Below, piece after piece: positions 52,771 to 62,627 of a DNA stretch of 64,000 nt. Location of the stretch: NCBI GenBank assembly GCA_013373635.1, contig JABXHN010000003.1:124001-188000 (forward strand), written 5' to 3'. The notes under the pieces are model-generated. The model was not told the origin of the DNA. It was given only the letters and a program-made list of their open reading frames with translations, and did no database searches. Each line of letters opens with the position of its first letter. Positions within the stretch are counted from its first letter, which is position 1. Position numbers and translations under genes: made by a program. The stretch comes from Flavobacteriaceae bacterium (GTDB lineage Bacteria; Bacteroidota; Bacteroidia; Flavobacteriales; Flavobacteriaceae).

Positions 52771-53363
52771 TGTCTGTTTTTAAGAACAGTAACGATATCC
52801 TTAAGACTATATCCTTTCGCTTGAAGTAACATCAGATAGTGAAACAAAAGATCTGCTGACTCTTCTTTAAAGAGCTGATCATTATTGTCCATGGCTTCGA
52901 TGACTACTTCAACGGCCTCTTCACCAACTTTTTGTGCTACTTTATTGATTCCTTTAGAAAATAAAGATGCTACATAACTATTGGCGGTGTCTTTATTTGC
53001 TACACGCTCAGTGATAATCGCTTCTAATTCAGAGATAAAACCATAGGATTCATTGTTGTCTTCTCCCCAGCAAGTATCGGTTCCCTTGTGACAAGTAGGA
53101 CCAACAGGATTCGCTTTAATGAGTAAGGTATCCTGATCACAATCAACAGACATCGAAACTAAGTTTAAGAAATTTCCACTCTCTTCTCCTTTGGTCCACA
53201 AGCGGTTTTTAGAACGCGAATAAAAAGTAACCTTTTTTGATTCTAAGGTTTTATCCACTGCTTCCTGATTCATATATCCCAACATCAAAACGTTTTTGGT
53301 GATGGCGTCTTGAACTATTGCTGGAACTAATCCTCCTTCTGTTTTTGAAAAATCTATATTCAT
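52767..53363 (-). CDS. hisI: bifunctional phosphoribosyl-AMP cyclohydrolase / phosphoribosyl-ATP pyrophosphatase
   Basis: 198 residues; last gene of the his operon (HisIE). The N-terminal HisI part has VLMLGYMNQEAVDKTL, FYSRSKNRLWTKGEESGN and the metal cysteines of DCDQDTLL and GPTCHKGTDTCWG. The C-terminal HisE part (about 108-198) has KVGEEAVEVVIEAMD and ESADLLFHYLMLLQ with the acidic metal ligands. It catalyses steps 2 and 3 of histidine synthesis. Fusion of the two is common in this phylum. Separated from hisF by 8 bases. Confidence 0.96.
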   Translation of the reverse strand: MNIDFSKTEGGLVPAIVQDAITKNVLMLGYMNQEAVDKTLESKKVTFYSRSKNRLWTKGEESGNFLNLVSMSVDCDQDTLLIKANPVGPTCHKGTDTCWGEDNNESYGFISELEAIITERVANKDTANSYVASLFSKGINKVAQKVGEEAVEVVIEAMDNNDQLFKEESADLLFHYLMLLQAKGYSLKDIVTVLKNRH

Positions 53364-53371
53364 GGCTATAC

Positions 53372-54127
53372 TTATATGCGAACTTGAATACCCGCTTGTT
53401 TTAAATCGTTTTTTAATTCTGAAATTGGAATTTCTCCAAAGTGAAATACACTGGCAGCTAATGCTGCATCTGCTTTTCCGTCTTTAAAAACATCTATAAA
53501 ATGTTCTTTTTTTCCAGCTCCTCCAGAGGCGATCACTGGAATGTTGACCAGTTCACACATCTTTGCTAATGCCTTGTTTGCAAAACCGTCTTTGGTTCCA
53601 TCGTGATCCATTGAGGTAAAGAGAATTTCTCCTGCACCTCTTTGTTCCACTTCCTGTGCCCACTCAAATAAATCGAGCTCTGTAGGCACCTTTCCTCCTA
53701 CTAAGTGCACCTTCCACTGTCCATCTATTTCTTTAGCATCGATAGCAACTACCACACATTGAGATCCAAATTTACTCGATAAATCATTAATGAGTTGTGG
53801 ATTTCTTACCGCTGAAGAATTGATGGATATTTTATCTGCACCGTTTTTTAGTAAAATATCGACGTCTTCAACCGATCGAATCCCACCACCTACGGTAAAA
53901 GGAATATTGATAGCCTCTGCCACATCGTGTACTAAATTAGCTAGGGTTGCTCTTGCTTCTTCAGTAGCTGTAATATCTAAAAACACCAACTCATCAGCTC
54001 CTGTTTGAGCATACTGAGCTGCGAGCTCAACAGGATCCCCTGCATCTCTTAGGGACACAAAATTAACTCCCTTTACGGTTCTTCCGTTTTTGATATCTAG
54101 ACAGGGTATAATTCTCTTACTGAGCAT
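53372..54127 (-). CDS. hisF: imidazole glycerol phosphate synthase, cyclase subunit
   Basis: 251-residue TIM barrel. Catalytic Asp11 in [15 protein letters not shown] and the second Asp in [12 protein letters not shown] near 130; phosphate loops GGGIRS and ASGGAG. With HisH it converts PRFAR plus ammonia to imidazole glycerol phosphate and AICAR. It starts one base after the hisA stop. Confidence 0.97.
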   Translation of the reverse strand: MLSKRIIPCLDIKNGRTVKGVNFVSLRDAGDPVELAAQYAQTGADELVFLDITATEEARATLANLVHDVAEAINIPFTVGGGIRSVEDVDILLKNGADKISINSSAVRNPQLINDLSSKFGSQCVVVAIDAKEIDGQWKVHLVGGKVPTELDLFEWAQEVEQRGAGEILFTSMDHDGTKDGFANKALAKMCELVNIPVIASGGAGKKEHFIDVFKDGKADAALAASVFHFGEIPISELKNDLKQAGIQVRI

Positions 54128-54128
54128 C

Positions 54129-54854
54129 TTAACTAATTATAAATTGTTCTAATTGCTTTAAGCTAATCCTGTTTTCATAGATGGCTTTACCGATAATGGT
54201 TCCTTCACAGCCCAATTCCTGAAGCCTTGGTAACTCCTCAAAGGTAGAAATACCACCACTGGCAATGAGTTTAATATCTTTTGAATTATCAGCCAATATT
54301 TTTTGATACAAATCAAAAGAAGGACCTTCTAACATTCCGTCTTTTGAAATATCCGTACAGATGATATATCGCACTCCCTTGGCAACATAAGTCTTAATAA
54401 AGGGCAATAAATCTTCTTTTGATTCTTCTAACCAACCAGAAACTGCTACCTTTTCATTTTGAGCATCGGCTCCTAGAATGATTTTATCGGATCCGTATTG
54501 TGATAACCAAGATTCAAAAATCATTGGATTCTTAACTGCAATACTGCCTCCAGTGATTTGATTAGCTCCTGAGTCAAAAGCGACACGAATATCTTCATCA
54601 GACTTTATTCCTCCTCCAAAATCAATTTTTAAGGATGTTTGAGAAGCGATTTGCTCCAAGACCTTATAATTGACGATATGTTGTGATTTAGCACCGTCTA
54701 AGTCCACTAAATGCAGTGATTCAATACCATGAGTCTCAAACTCTTTGGCCACCTCTAAGGGGTTTTCATTATAGATTTTTTTGGTGTCGTAATCTCCTTT
54801 TGAGAGACGAACACATTTTCCATCGATAATATCGATTGCTGGTATAATTCTCAT
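54129..54854 (-). CDS. hisA: ProFAR isomerase
   Basis: 241-residue TIM barrel. Catalytic Asp8 in [14 protein letters not shown] and the later acid near [14 protein letters not shown]; phosphate loops FGGGIKS and ASGGIS. It opens the ribose ring of ProFAR to PRFAR. It overlaps hisH by one base. Confidence 0.97.
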   Translation of the reverse strand: MRIIPAIDIIDGKCVRLSKGDYDTKKIYNENPLEVAKEFETHGIESLHLVDLDGAKSQHIVNYKVLEQIASQTSLKIDFGGGIKSDEDIRVAFDSGANQITGGSIAVKNPMIFESWLSQYGSDKIILGADAQNEKVAVSGWLEESKEDLLPFIKTYVAKGVRYIICTDISKDGMLEGPSFDLYQKILADNSKDIKLIASGGISTFEELPRLQELGCEGTIIGKAIYENRISLKQLEQFIIS

Positions 54855-55438
54855 TAGATCGCTAAAAAGTTCTTTAATATTTGTTCTCCTACACTGCTGC
54901 TCTTTTCTGGGTGAAATTGAGTCGCATAAAAATTGTCACGTCTAAGCGCTGCACTATAAGCTCCATCATAGGTTGCCTCAGCAATGGTTTGATCGCACTT
55001 TGGAACAAAATACGAGTGTACCATATAGATATAGGAATCTTCATTAACTCCATCAAACAATTCCGTTTTCAAACTATTGATGGAATTCCAACCAATTTGT
55101 GGCACCTTGACCTTGGAAGCATCAAAACGCTTGACATCTACATCAAAAATACCCAATCCAGGGGTGTGATCTTCTTCACTATAGCGACACATGAGTTGTA
55201 AACCCAAACAAATCCCCAAAACAGGTTGGGTAAGTTTTGGAATCAACGTGTCTAAATTTTTATCCTTGAGCATTTTCATAGCAGCACCTGCTGCTCCTAC
55301 TCCTGGAAAAATCACCTTATCAGCTGCTTGTATTTCTTTGGCATCACTGCTGAGCACAGCGTGTACTCCCAATCGCTCAAAGGCAAATTGGATGCTCTTG
55401 ATGTTCCCAGCTCCGTAATCGATGATGACTAATTTCAT
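54854..55438 (-). CDS. hisH: imidazole glycerol phosphate synthase, glutamine amidotransferase subunit
   Basis: 194-residue class I glutamine amidotransferase: nucleophile Cys in [10 protein letters not shown] near 76, and His/Glu of QFHPEKSS near 180. It supplies ammonia to HisF through a tunnel. Opening [13 protein letters not shown] is typical. One-base overlaps with hisA and with hisB. Confidence 0.97.
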   Translation of the reverse strand: MKLVIIDYGAGNIKSIQFAFERLGVHAVLSSDAKEIQAADKVIFPGVGAAGAAMKMLKDKNLDTLIPKLTQPVLGICLGLQLMCRYSEEDHTPGLGIFDVDVKRFDASKVKVPQIGWNSINSLKTELFDGVNEDSYIYMVHSYFVPKCDQTIAEATYDGAYSAALRRDNFYATQFHPEKSSSVGEQILKNFLAI

Positions 55439-56574
55439 TATAACATTCCTTTAGTTGAAGGCAGTACCATTTTATCTGGATCTTGCTTGATTGCCATTTT
55501 AATCGCCTTGGCAAAGGCCTTAAAGATCGCTTCTATCTTGTGGTGTTCATTCACCCCTTCCGCTTTAATATTTAAATTGGCTTTTGCTCCATCGCTAAAG
55601 GATTTAAAAAAGTGGAAGAACATTTCAGTCGGCATTTTTCCTACCATTTCACGTTTAAATTCCGCATCCCATTCCAACCAGTTTCTACCACCAAAATCAA
55701 TGGCTACTTGAGCTAAGCAGTCATCCATAGGCAAACAAAATCCATAGCGTTCAATTCCGAGTTTGGAACCAAGAGCCTTTGCAAATGCTTCTCCAAGTGC
55801 AATAGCTGTATCCTCAATCGTATGGTGCTCATCGACTTCTAAATCGCCTTTAACTTCAATACTGAGATCTACTTGTCCGTGTTTGGAGAGTTGATCCAAC
55901 ATATGATCAAAAAAGGAAATTCCAGTATTGATTGTTCCCTTTCCTACTCCATTGAGATCCAAATCAATCTTGATATCCGTCTCTTTGGTCGTACGAACAA
56001 CTTGAGCAGTTCGTGCTCCTGTGGTTAAAAAGGCATAAATCTTTGACCAATCAGTGCTCTCAAGAGCAATGGTAGGATTTAAATCACCATAGGTAGTAAC
56101 TTCTTCAATTCCCAATTGATTCCCTGAATTAATATAGATCGCCTTACAACCTAAATTCTTTGCAAGTGCCACATCAGTAATACGATCTCCAATTACATAG
56201 GAATTTTCTAAGTCGTATACAGTTGTGTCCATATACTTAGTAAGTAATGCTGTACCAGGCTTTCGAGTAGGTGCATTATCCGATGCAAAGGTTCTATCGA
56301 GTACGATTTCACTAAACTCAACCCCTTCACTTTTAAAGGTATCTACGATAAAGTTTTGAACAGGCCAAAAGGTCTCTTCTGGAAAAGAATCGGTTCCCAA
56401 TCCATCTTGATTGGATACCATCACTAGTTCAAAAGCATTGAGTTTTGCTATTTGAGCCATGGTGGCAATAGCCTTTGGATAAAAACTTACTTTTTCAAAA
56501 GCATCGATTTGTGGATCGTCCTTTGGTTCAATAATAAGTGTTCCATCTCTATCGATAAAGAGTACTTTTTTCAT
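55438..56574 (-). CDS. hisB: bifunctional histidinol-phosphatase / imidazoleglycerol-phosphate dehydratase
   Basis: 378 residues. The N-terminal HAD phosphatase has [12 protein letters not shown] (nucleophile Asp) and [16 protein letters not shown]. The C-terminal dehydratase (about 185-378) has [33 protein letters not shown] and [15 protein letters not shown], the metal-binding His/Glu sets. This fused form (steps 7 and 9) is like that of enterobacteria. It overlaps hisC by 4 bases. Confidence 0.97.
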   Translation of the reverse strand: MKKVLFIDRDGTLIIEPKDDPQIDAFEKVSFYPKAIATMAQIAKLNAFELVMVSNQDGLGTDSFPEETFWPVQNFIVDTFKSEGVEFSEIVLDRTFASDNAPTRKPGTALLTKYMDTTVYDLENSYVIGDRITDVALAKNLGCKAIYINSGNQLGIEEVTTYGDLNPTIALESTDWSKIYAFLTTGARTAQVVRTTKETDIKIDLDLNGVGKGTINTGISFFDHMLDQLSKHGQVDLSIEVKGDLEVDEHHTIEDTAIALGEAFAKALGSKLGIERYGFCLPMDDCLAQVAIDFGGRNWLEWDAEFKREMVGKMPTEMFFHFFKSFSDGAKANLNIKAEGVNEHHKIEAIFKAFAKAIKMAIKQDPDKMVLPSTKGML

Positions 56575-57620
56575 GATTCTATCGTTTTTAATACACGGAT
56601 AAGCTCTTTGTTTTCCTCGGAAGTACCAACGGTAAAACGAAGTGAATTCTCACAGTGTAATTGAGTCGATCGATTTCTAACGACTATTCCTTTTTCTAAT
56701 AATTGATTGTAACGTTTGGTGGCATCATCCACACGTGCTAATACAAAATTGGCATCTGATGGAAAGATGTGCTCTACAAAAGCCACCTCTTTTAAAGCTT
56801 CGATAAGGGCTGTTCTACTCTCAATGATCGATTGTACTTCTACAAGTACCTGATCATTGGCTTGAACACGCTCTAAGGCACGCTCTTGGGTGAGCTCATT
56901 GACATTATAAGGAGGCTTGATTTTGTTTAAAACACTGACAATTTCCTTGCTTGCAAAGAGCATTCCCAATCGAATTCCAGCCATACCATAAGCCTTAGAC
57001 AGGGTTTGAGTAACAATTAAGTTGGGATACTCATCGAGTCTTTGAATCCAAGAATTAGCATCTGTAAAATCGATATAAGCCTCATCAACTACTACAATAC
57101 CCTTAAAACTATTTAGGATAGCCTCAATTCCTTCCTCTTGTAATAGATTTCCAGAGGGATTGTTAGGTGAACAAACAAAGAGCAGTTTTTGATCCTTGAG
57201 ATTGTTGAGTACTGCTTTAGTATCGATTAAAAAATCATCTGTCAGTGGAATCTGCTGAACCTCAATAGCGTTGAGATCCGCCAATACCTGATACATTCCA
57301 TAGGTAGGTGGCAGTGTGATGACCTTATCTTTATGAGGCTCACAAAAAGCTCTGTAGATTAAATCCAATACTTCATCGGAACCATTTCCCAAGAGAATTT
57401 GATCCGATGGGATTCCCTTGATCTTTGAGAGTTCCTCCTTTAAAGAGCGCTGAAGCGGATCTGGATAGCGATTCACCCCATTTTCATAGGGGTTTTCATT
57501 AGCATCCAAAAAGATCATCTCACTTCCATTAGAGACGTATTCATCTCTAGCAGAGGAGTAAGCCTTAATCGACTTGATGTTCTCTCTTAACAGTTTATTG
57601 AGTTCAAATCCACTCATCAT
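56571..57620 (-). CDS. hisC: histidinol-phosphate aminotransferase
   Basis: 349-residue PLP aminotransferase of fold type I. PLP Lys is in [16 protein letters not shown] near 209; [25 protein letters not shown] and VVDEAYIDF are the cofactor-binding blocks; [10 protein letters not shown] holds the C-terminal substrate Arg. It makes histidinol phosphate from imidazole acetol phosphate. Confidence 0.96.
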   Translation of the reverse strand: MMSGFELNKLLRENIKSIKAYSSARDEYVSNGSEMIFLDANENPYENGVNRYPDPLQRSLKEELSKIKGIPSDQILLGNGSDEVLDLIYRAFCEPHKDKVITLPPTYGMYQVLADLNAIEVQQIPLTDDFLIDTKAVLNNLKDQKLLFVCSPNNPSGNLLQEEGIEAILNSFKGIVVVDEAYIDFTDANSWIQRLDEYPNLIVTQTLSKAYGMAGIRLGMLFASKEIVSVLNKIKPPYNVNELTQERALERVQANDQVLVEVQSIIESRTALIEALKEVAFVEHIFPSDANFVLARVDDATKRYNQLLEKGIVVRNRSTQLHCENSLRFTVGTSEENKELIRVLKTIES

Positions 57621-57622
57621 TC

Positions 57623-58918
57623 TTATTCTTTATTCGCTTTTAATTCGTTTAAACGAAGTGTCACTGCATTTTTATGTGCTTGCAGTCCTTCTTCCTCTGC
57701 CATGAGTTCAATAGCTGGTCCTATGGCTTGAATTCCTTTTTTAGAGATTTTCTGAAAGGTCATTTGTTTTAAGAAACTGTCCAAATTCACCCCACTGTAC
57801 TGCTTGGTGTATCCATTGGTCGGTAAGGTGTGATTGGTTCCTGAGGCGTAATCTCCAGCGCTCTCAGGAGTGTAATTACCAATAAATACCGATCCAGCAT
57901 TGTGAATGGCATCGATATAGAATTGTTCATCTTCACAACAAATGATATAGTGCTCAGGACCGTACGCATCGATACAATCAGCAGCATCCTGTTTGGAATC
58001 AAAATAGATCATCTTAGAATTGGCGATCGCCTTTTTGGCAATCTCTTTTCTTGGAAGTTCCTCTAGTTGCTTTTCAAGTTCAACAGAGACCTCATCGATA
58101 AGTTTTTTATCGGTACTCACTAAGATCACTTGACTATCTGGACCGTGTTCAGCCTGAGATAATAAATCAGAAGCTACAAAGGCAGGATTCGCAAAGCTGT
58201 CTCCTACTACTAAGAGTTCACTAGGTCCTGCTGGCATATCAATAGCAACCCCTAATGTGGTCGCATATTGTTTGGCCAAAGTCACGAATTGATTTCCGGG
58301 ACCAAATATTTTATAAACCTTAGTAATACTCTCAGTACCATAAGTCATCGCTGCAATTGCCTGAATTCCACCTACTTTGTAAATATTTTGAATTCCACAA
58401 CGCTTAGCTGCATATAGTACTGCGGGGTGTACCGTTCCTTCTTTAGTCGGAGGAGTACAGAGTACAACCTGGCTACATCCAGCGATTTGAGCAGGAATGG
58501 CAAGCATCAAAACAGTTGAAAAGAGTGGAGCAGAACCTCCTGGAATATAAAAACCAACCTTTTGAATTGGTCTTTTTTCTTGCCAGCAGTCCACACCAGA
58601 GGTAGTTTCTACTTCAACTCTTGAAGTTTGTTGTGCCTTGTGAAATTTATAAATATTGTCATAGGCTAAATCAATAGCCTGTTTTAAATCCTTTGAAAGT
58701 GTATTCTCTGCAGTTGTGAGCTCCTGTGAACGAACCTCTAAATCGTCGATTTCAGTTCTGTCAAATTTCTTTGTATACTCTTTTAAAGCCTGGTCTCCAC
58801 TTGCTTTAACCGCATTAAAAACTTCCACAACTACCGACTCAACATCGTCAAATGTAGCAGTAGGTCGCTTTAAAATCGACTCCCACTGAGATCTTGATGG
58901 ATTGTTATAGTTCTGCAT
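57623..58918 (-). CDS. hisD: histidinol dehydrogenase
   Basis: 431 residues; performs the two NAD-dependent oxidations of histidinol to histidine. Signature IDMPAGPSELLVVGD and SQAEHGPDSQVILVST with the catalytic Glu/His region GPEHYIICC; zinc ligands in GNYTPESAGDYASGTNHTLPT (in two parts). Two bases from hisC and two from hisG. Confidence 0.97.
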   Translation of the reverse strand: MQNYNNPSRSQWESILKRPTATFDDVESVVVEVFNAVKASGDQALKEYTKKFDRTEIDDLEVRSQELTTAENTLSKDLKQAIDLAYDNIYKFHKAQQTSRVEVETTSGVDCWQEKRPIQKVGFYIPGGSAPLFSTVLMLAIPAQIAGCSQVVLCTPPTKEGTVHPAVLYAAKRCGIQNIYKVGGIQAIAAMTYGTESITKVYKIFGPGNQFVTLAKQYATTLGVAIDMPAGPSELLVVGDSFANPAFVASDLLSQAEHGPDSQVILVSTDKKLIDEVSVELEKQLEELPRKEIAKKAIANSKMIYFDSKQDAADCIDAYGPEHYIICCEDEQFYIDAIHNAGSVFIGNYTPESAGDYASGTNHTLPTNGYTKQYSGVNLDSFLKQMTFQKISKKGIQAIGPAIELMAEEEGLQAHKNAVTLRLNELKANKE

Positions 58919-58920
58919 TC

Positions 58921-59781
58921 TTAGAGTACCATCTTTTCAATTGAACAAACTAAAATTCCTTCAGCACCCTGAGCTTTTAATTGATCAATCACGTCCCAGA
59001 ATGCGTATTTATCAACTACCGAGTGAACTGAACTCCATCCCTCTTGTGCTAAAGGCAATACCGTTGGACTCTTCATTCCTGGTAAGATTTCAAGGATCGC
59101 ATCCAATTGGTCATTAGGAGCATTTAAAAGTACGTATTTAGCCTTTCTTCCTCTTAGAACCGATTGTATTCTAAATTGAAGATTGTCCAATAAAGTTTGT
59201 GCTTCAGCACTTATTTTTGGAGAAACAGCCAATACAGCTTCAGAATCCATAAGGTGTTCTACTTCTACCAGATTGTTCTTAAAGAGCGTACTTCCCGAAG
59301 AAACAATATCGCAAATAGCATCCGCTAGTCCAATATTTGGGGCAATTTCAACAGATCCATTGATGATGTGTAACTCAGGAGTGATTCCCTTTGCTTCCAA
59401 AAACTTCTTTACAGTATTTGGATAGGAAGTGGCAATGGTCTTTCCTTTAAAATCTTCAATTCCGTTGTAGGCTACATCTTTTGGAAGTGCTAATGACACT
59501 CTACATTTTGAAAAACCTAAACGTTCCACTACTTCAATATCATCTCCCTTTTCAAATAAGAGGTTGTCCCCAATAATAGCACAATCTACTACCCCATCTC
59601 TGAGGTATTGTGGTATATCTCCATTTCTGAGATAAAAAACCTCTAGGTCAAAGTTACGAGCACTCGCCTTGAGTTGATCTTTTCCATTGTCAATTGAAAT
59701 ACCAGCATCCTTTAATAATGCTAAAGAATCTTCGTTTAGACGACCGCTTTTTTGAACTGCAATTTTAATTTTTGTATTCAT
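58921..59781 (-). CDS. hisG: ATP phosphoribosyltransferase, long form
   Basis: 286 residues, first structural gene of the his operon and first enzyme of the pathway. AVQKSGRLNEDSLALLKDAG opens the chain; DAICDIVSSGSTLFKNNLVE near 163-182 is the PRPP-binding loop. The length and the C-terminal block (LPLAQEGWSSVHSVVDKYA) show the long form with an ACT-like domain, so feedback inhibition by histidine needs no HisZ. Its transcription is controlled by the attenuator just upstream. Confidence 0.96.
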   Translation of the reverse strand: MNTKIKIAVQKSGRLNEDSLALLKDAGISIDNGKDQLKASARNFDLEVFYLRNGDIPQYLRDGVVDCAIIGDNLLFEKGDDIEVVERLGFSKCRVSLALPKDVAYNGIEDFKGKTIATSYPNTVKKFLEAKGITPELHIINGSVEIAPNIGLADAICDIVSSGSTLFKNNLVEVEHLMDSEAVLAVSPKISAEAQTLLDNLQFRIQSVLRGRKAKYVLLNAPNDQLDAILEILPGMKSPTVLPLAQEGWSSVHSVVDKYAFWDVIDQLKAQGAEGILVCSIEKMVL

Positions 59782-59792
59782 ACGATTTAAAT

Positions 59793-59822
59793 TAAAAAAC
59801 CCGCTTGATTACTCAAACGGGT
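59793..59822 (-). terminator. his attenuator terminator hairpin
   Basis: On the minus strand: ACCCGTTTGA, loop GTAA, TCAAGCGGGT (59822 down to 59799), a 10-bp stem with one G-U pair, followed directly by six U (59798-59793). It sits between the leader peptide and hisG, 12 bases before the hisG ATG. The 5' arm can alternatively pair with leader bases 59862-59852 (TCAAACGAGGT), all ten bases matching with one bulged A, which would prevent termination. Confidence 0.9.
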
Positions 59823-59849
59823 CATAATATGATTATACATAGCCATATG

Positions 59850-59903
59850 CTACCTCGTTTGAAAGTAGTTAACAATATGGTGATGTGAATGTGTCTTTTT
59901 CAT
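59850..59903 (-). CDS. hisL: histidine leader peptide
   Basis: ATG at 59903 to TAG at 59850 encodes MKKTHSHHHIVNYFQTR (17 residues): four His codons in a five-codon stretch (positions 5 and 7-9). The last four codons (Phe-Gln-Thr-Arg) are themselves the antiterminator strand. A ribosome stalled on the His codons leaves that strand free to pair with the terminator's 5' arm; a ribosome reaching the stop codon covers it, so the terminator forms. A CCAUAU/AUAUGG stem between the His codons and the bases after the stop could serve as the pause/anti-antiterminator stem. Confidence 0.88.
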   Translation of the reverse strand: MKKTHSHHHIVNYFQTR

Positions 59904-59968
59904 TGTGGACGTAAAATTAACAATATTATTTAGAATCCTAAAACAATAAATTAGTTTTTAACTATAAA

Positions 59969-59981
59969 TAACAATTTGTTA
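59969..59981. repeat. palindrome upstream of the his leader
   Basis: TAACAA-T-TTGTTA, a perfect 6-base dyad with one central base, in the gap between the SPFH gene's stop (59996) and the his leader. The his promoter must lie in this gap (59904-59995), but I could not fix a convincing -7/-33 pair. Possible operator; evidence is only the symmetry. Confidence 0.3.
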
Positions 59982-59995
59982 AACGAGCGTTACAA

Positions 59996-60811
59996 TTAGT
60001 TATTTCCCAAAATTAAAGGAAGACCTGATTCTCCAGAACCTACTACAATAACCTTAGCATTTGGTGATTCAGCTAATTTAATAGTCGCTTCAATTCCTTT
60101 GTCTTGAAGAATTTTATCCGTTAGAGAAGCTGATAGAATTCTGTTGGCATCAGCCTTACCTTGTGCTTCAATAATTTGTTTTTCAGCTTCTTTAGAAGCA
60201 GTAACCAATCTAAATTCGTATTCTAAAGACTCTTGTTCTTGCTTTAATTTACGCTCGATTGCTTCTTTGATAGTCGGAGGAAGCGTTACATCTCTAACTA
60301 GTATTTCGTTGAGCTGAATGTATTGATCATCCACAATTTTCTTAGTTTCTTCAAAGATCTCCGATTGAATGACATCTCTCTTAGAAGAGTACAATTGTTC
60401 AGGAGTGTAACGACCTACAACAGAACGCGCTGCAGAACGAATGGCTGGCATAAGTACACGTTGAACGTATTTCTCTCCTTTTGATTGGTGCAATTTTCCA
60501 AGACTCTCGTATTTTGGCTGAAACCAAGCAGAAGCATCTAATTTAATCTCCAATCCATTGGAAGATAAAACTTGCATTTTTTCAAAGATCTCTTGTTGTC
60601 TCACTTCGTAAATAAAGACTTTATTCCAAGGAGCAATCACGTGAAATCCTTCACCCAAGGGAGCTTGATCTGTAACTACACCACCCCCAAAGGTTTTGTA
60701 TAAAACTCCAGCTTGACCAGAACCTATTGTTAGTGTTGATTTTGACAACACAATTACAGCAATGATAATTAGTATCACTACGGGCATTGCAATTTTTGGT
60801 AATTTTTCCAT
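59996..60811 (-). CDS. SPFH/band 7 (prohibitin-like) membrane protein
   Basis: 271 residues: one N-terminal membrane helix (IAMPVVILIIIAVIVL), then the SPFH domain (IGSGQAGVLYKTFGGGVV, PLGEGFHVIAPWNKVFIYEVRQ) up to about 200, and a charged coiled coil (AIERKLKQEQESLEYEFR, ASKEAEKQIIEAQGKADA). Prohibitin-type proteins form large rings in the membrane and regulate proteases such as FtsH or organise membrane domains. It is 27 bases after fabG on the same strand. Confidence 0.92.
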   Translation of the reverse strand: MEKLPKIAMPVVILIIIAVIVLSKSTLTIGSGQAGVLYKTFGGGVVTDQAPLGEGFHVIAPWNKVFIYEVRQQEIFEKMQVLSSNGLEIKLDASAWFQPKYESLGKLHQSKGEKYVQRVLMPAIRSAARSVVGRYTPEQLYSSKRDVIQSEIFEETKKIVDDQYIQLNEILVRDVTLPPTIKEAIERKLKQEQESLEYEFRLVTASKEAEKQIIEAQGKADANRILSASLTDKILQDKGIEATIKLAESPNAKVIVVGSGESGLPLILGNN

Positions 60812-60838
60812 TTTATTAGGTTTTAATTTTTAATTCTA

Positions 60839-61585
60839 TTAGGTTAACATTCCTCCGTCTACGTTGAGGACTTGTCCTGTAACGTAAGCAGAAAGATCAG
60901 ATGCTAAATACACACAGGCATTGGCCACATCTTCTGGAGTTCCTCCTCTTTTTAAAGGAATACCGTCTCTCCATCCTTGAACTACTTTCTCATCGAGTTT
61001 AGCAGTCATTTCAGTCTCTATAAATCCTGGTGCAATCGCATTACAACGGATATTTCTAGATCCTAGTTCTAAAGCTACTGATTTGGTAAATCCAATCATT
61101 CCCGCCTTAGAAGCTGCGTAGTTGGCTTGACCAGCATTTCCTTTAACACCAACGACTGATGTCATATTGACAATCGAACCAGAACGCTGTTTTAAAAAGG
61201 TACGCTGTACTGCCTTCGTCATATTAAACACAGACTTGAGGTTGATTTTAATCACTGAATCAAAATCCTCTTCGCTCATACGCATGAGTAAATTGTCCTT
61301 GGTAATTCCTGCATTGTTGATCAAGATATCGATTGTATCAAAATCTTCCAATACAGCATCGACTAACTGCTGTGCAGCATCAAAGTCAGAAGCATCACTC
61401 TTATAAGCCTTTGCTTTTACTCCTAAAGCTGTTAATTCTTCCGCTAAAGCTAGTGCAGGTGCTTCACTTGAACTATAAGTGAATGCTACATTAGCTCCGT
61501 GCTGTGCAAATACTTTTGCTATTCCAGATCCAATCCCACGGCTTGCACCTGTGATGATTGCTGTTTTATTTTCTAATAATTTCAT
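60839..61585 (-). CDS. fabG: 3-oxoacyl-ACP reductase
   Basis: 248-residue short-chain dehydrogenase. NADPH loop TGASRGIGSGIA near 12-23, NNAG near 89, catalytic Ser in NMTSVVGVKGNAGQ, Tyr/Lys in YAASKAG near 154-160, and the C-terminal GGTPEDVANACVYLASDLSAYVTGQVLNVDGGM that is characteristic of FabG. It reduces 3-oxoacyl-ACP in fatty acid elongation. Separated from sucD by a strong terminator, with a minus-strand TATCTTTA (61602-61609) as possible -7 box. Confidence 0.95.
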   Translation of the reverse strand: MKLLENKTAIITGASRGIGSGIAKVFAQHGANVAFTYSSSEAPALALAEELTALGVKAKAYKSDASDFDAAQQLVDAVLEDFDTIDILINNAGITKDNLLMRMSEEDFDSVIKINLKSVFNMTKAVQRTFLKQRSGSIVNMTSVVGVKGNAGQANYAASKAGMIGFTKSVALELGSRNIRCNAIAPGFIETEMTAKLDEKVVQGWRDGIPLKRGGTPEDVANACVYLASDLSAYVTGQVLNVDGGMLT

Positions 61586-61622
61586 CTTTAAATAGTTTTA
61601 GTAAAGATACGTTATGTATTTG

Positions 61623-61652
61623 TAATAAAAAATCCCGCAAATAGCGGGATTT
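61623..61652 (-). terminator. intrinsic terminator after sucD
   Basis: Hairpin AAATCCCGC, loop TATTT, GCGGGATTT (61652 to 61630 on the minus strand), followed by a T-rich run. It lies 22 bases after the sucD stop and separates sucD from fabG. Confidence 0.88.
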
Positions 61653-61673
61653 GTATTTGTTTTAAAGATTGGA

Positions 61674-62546
61674 TTAACCCAGTACTTCTTTTACTTTCTT
61701 ACCGATTTGAGCAGGAGAATCAACCACGTGAATTCCACAAGATCTCATGATGGCTTTCTTAGCTTGAGCCGTATCGTCAGAACCTCCAACAATAGCACCA
61801 GCATGTCCCATGGTTCTACCAGCAGGAGCAGTTTCACCTGCAATAAATCCAATAATTGGTTTTTTAGAACCACTCTCTTTGTACCAATTTGCTGCATCAG
61901 CTTCTAATTGACCTCCGATTTCTCCAATCATTACTACACATTCTGTAGCTGGATCTTCGATCAACATCTGAACCGCTTGTTTAGTAGTTGTTCCAATGAT
62001 TGGATCTCCACCAATTCCGATAGCAGTTGTAATTCCCAATCCTTCTCTAACCACTTGATCAGCAGCTTCGTAAGTCAATGTTCCCGATTTAGAAACAATC
62101 CCTACCGTTCCAGATTTAAATACAAATCCTGGCATAATACCAACCTTAGCTTCTTCTGGAGTAATCACTCCTGGGCAGTTAGGTCCGATTAATCTACAGT
62201 CTCTATTAGCGATATATTGATTGACCTTAACCATATCAGCAACTGGAATACCTTCAGTAATACAAACAATTACTTTAATCCCAGCTTCAGCAGCTTCCAT
62301 AATGGCATCAGCTGCAAATGCAGGTGGAACAAAAATAATAGAAGTATCTGCTCCTAATTGATCAACAGTTTCTTTTACCGTGTTAAATACTGGTTTCCCT
62401 AAGTGCGTTTGTCCACCTTTTCCAGGAGTAACACCACCGACCACTTGAGTTCCGTATTCAATCATTTGACCAGCGTGAAAAGTTCCTTCACTACCAGTAA
62501 ATCCTTGAACAATGATTTTTGAATCTTTGTTTACTAAAACGCTCAT
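61674..62546 (-). CDS. sucD: succinate-CoA ligase, alpha subunit
   Basis: 290 residues. CoA-binding Rossmann part: [20 protein letters not shown] and [21 protein letters not shown]; active-site phosphohistidine in [13 protein letters not shown] near 243. With SucC it links succinyl-CoA cleavage to ATP formation in the citric acid cycle. SucC is not adjacent, as is common in Bacteroidota. It has its own promoter built into the efp terminator. Confidence 0.96.
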   Translation of the reverse strand: MSVLVNKDSKIIVQGFTGSEGTFHAGQMIEYGTQVVGGVTPGKGGQTHLGKPVFNTVKETVDQLGADTSIIFVPPAFAADAIMEAAEAGIKVIVCITEGIPVADMVKVNQYIANRDCRLIGPNCPGVITPEEAKVGIMPGFVFKSGTVGIVSKSGTLTYEAADQVVREGLGITTAIGIGGDPIIGTTTKQAVQMLIEDPATECVVMIGEIGGQLEADAANWYKESGSKKPIIGFIAGETAPAGRTMGHAGAIVGGSDDTAQAKKAIMRSCGIHVVDSPAQIGKKVKEVLG

Positions 62547-62568
62547 TTATACTTGATTTAATTTGAGT

Positions 62569-62598
62569 CAAAAGTAAGGCTTTGTTTGCAAAACCAAA
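62569..62598 (-). promoter_or_regulatory. promoter for sucD
   Basis: Minus strand: TTTG (62595-62598), 18-base spacer, exact -7 box TACTTTTG (62569-62576), 23 bases before the sucD ATG. The -33 box and spacer are inside the efp terminator stem-loop. Confidence 0.65.
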
Positions 62599-62603
62599 GC
62601 CTT
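62576..62603 (-). terminator. intrinsic terminator after efp
   Basis: Hairpin AAGGCTTTG ... CAAAGCCTT (9-bp outer stem; inner GTTT/AAAC can also pair) followed on the minus strand by ACTTTTG, a T-rich tail. It would end the lpxA-efp transcript. Confidence 0.75.
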
Positions 62604-62627
62604 AATAAAGAATATTTTTTTTGATCA

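Noticed and set aside
61707-62192. Open frames on the plus strand opposite sucD (and similar frames opposite his genes, uvrA, czcA, E1)
   Set aside because: They mirror the codon pattern of the real genes, give low-complexity Ser/Asn-rich products with no domain, and lack promoters.
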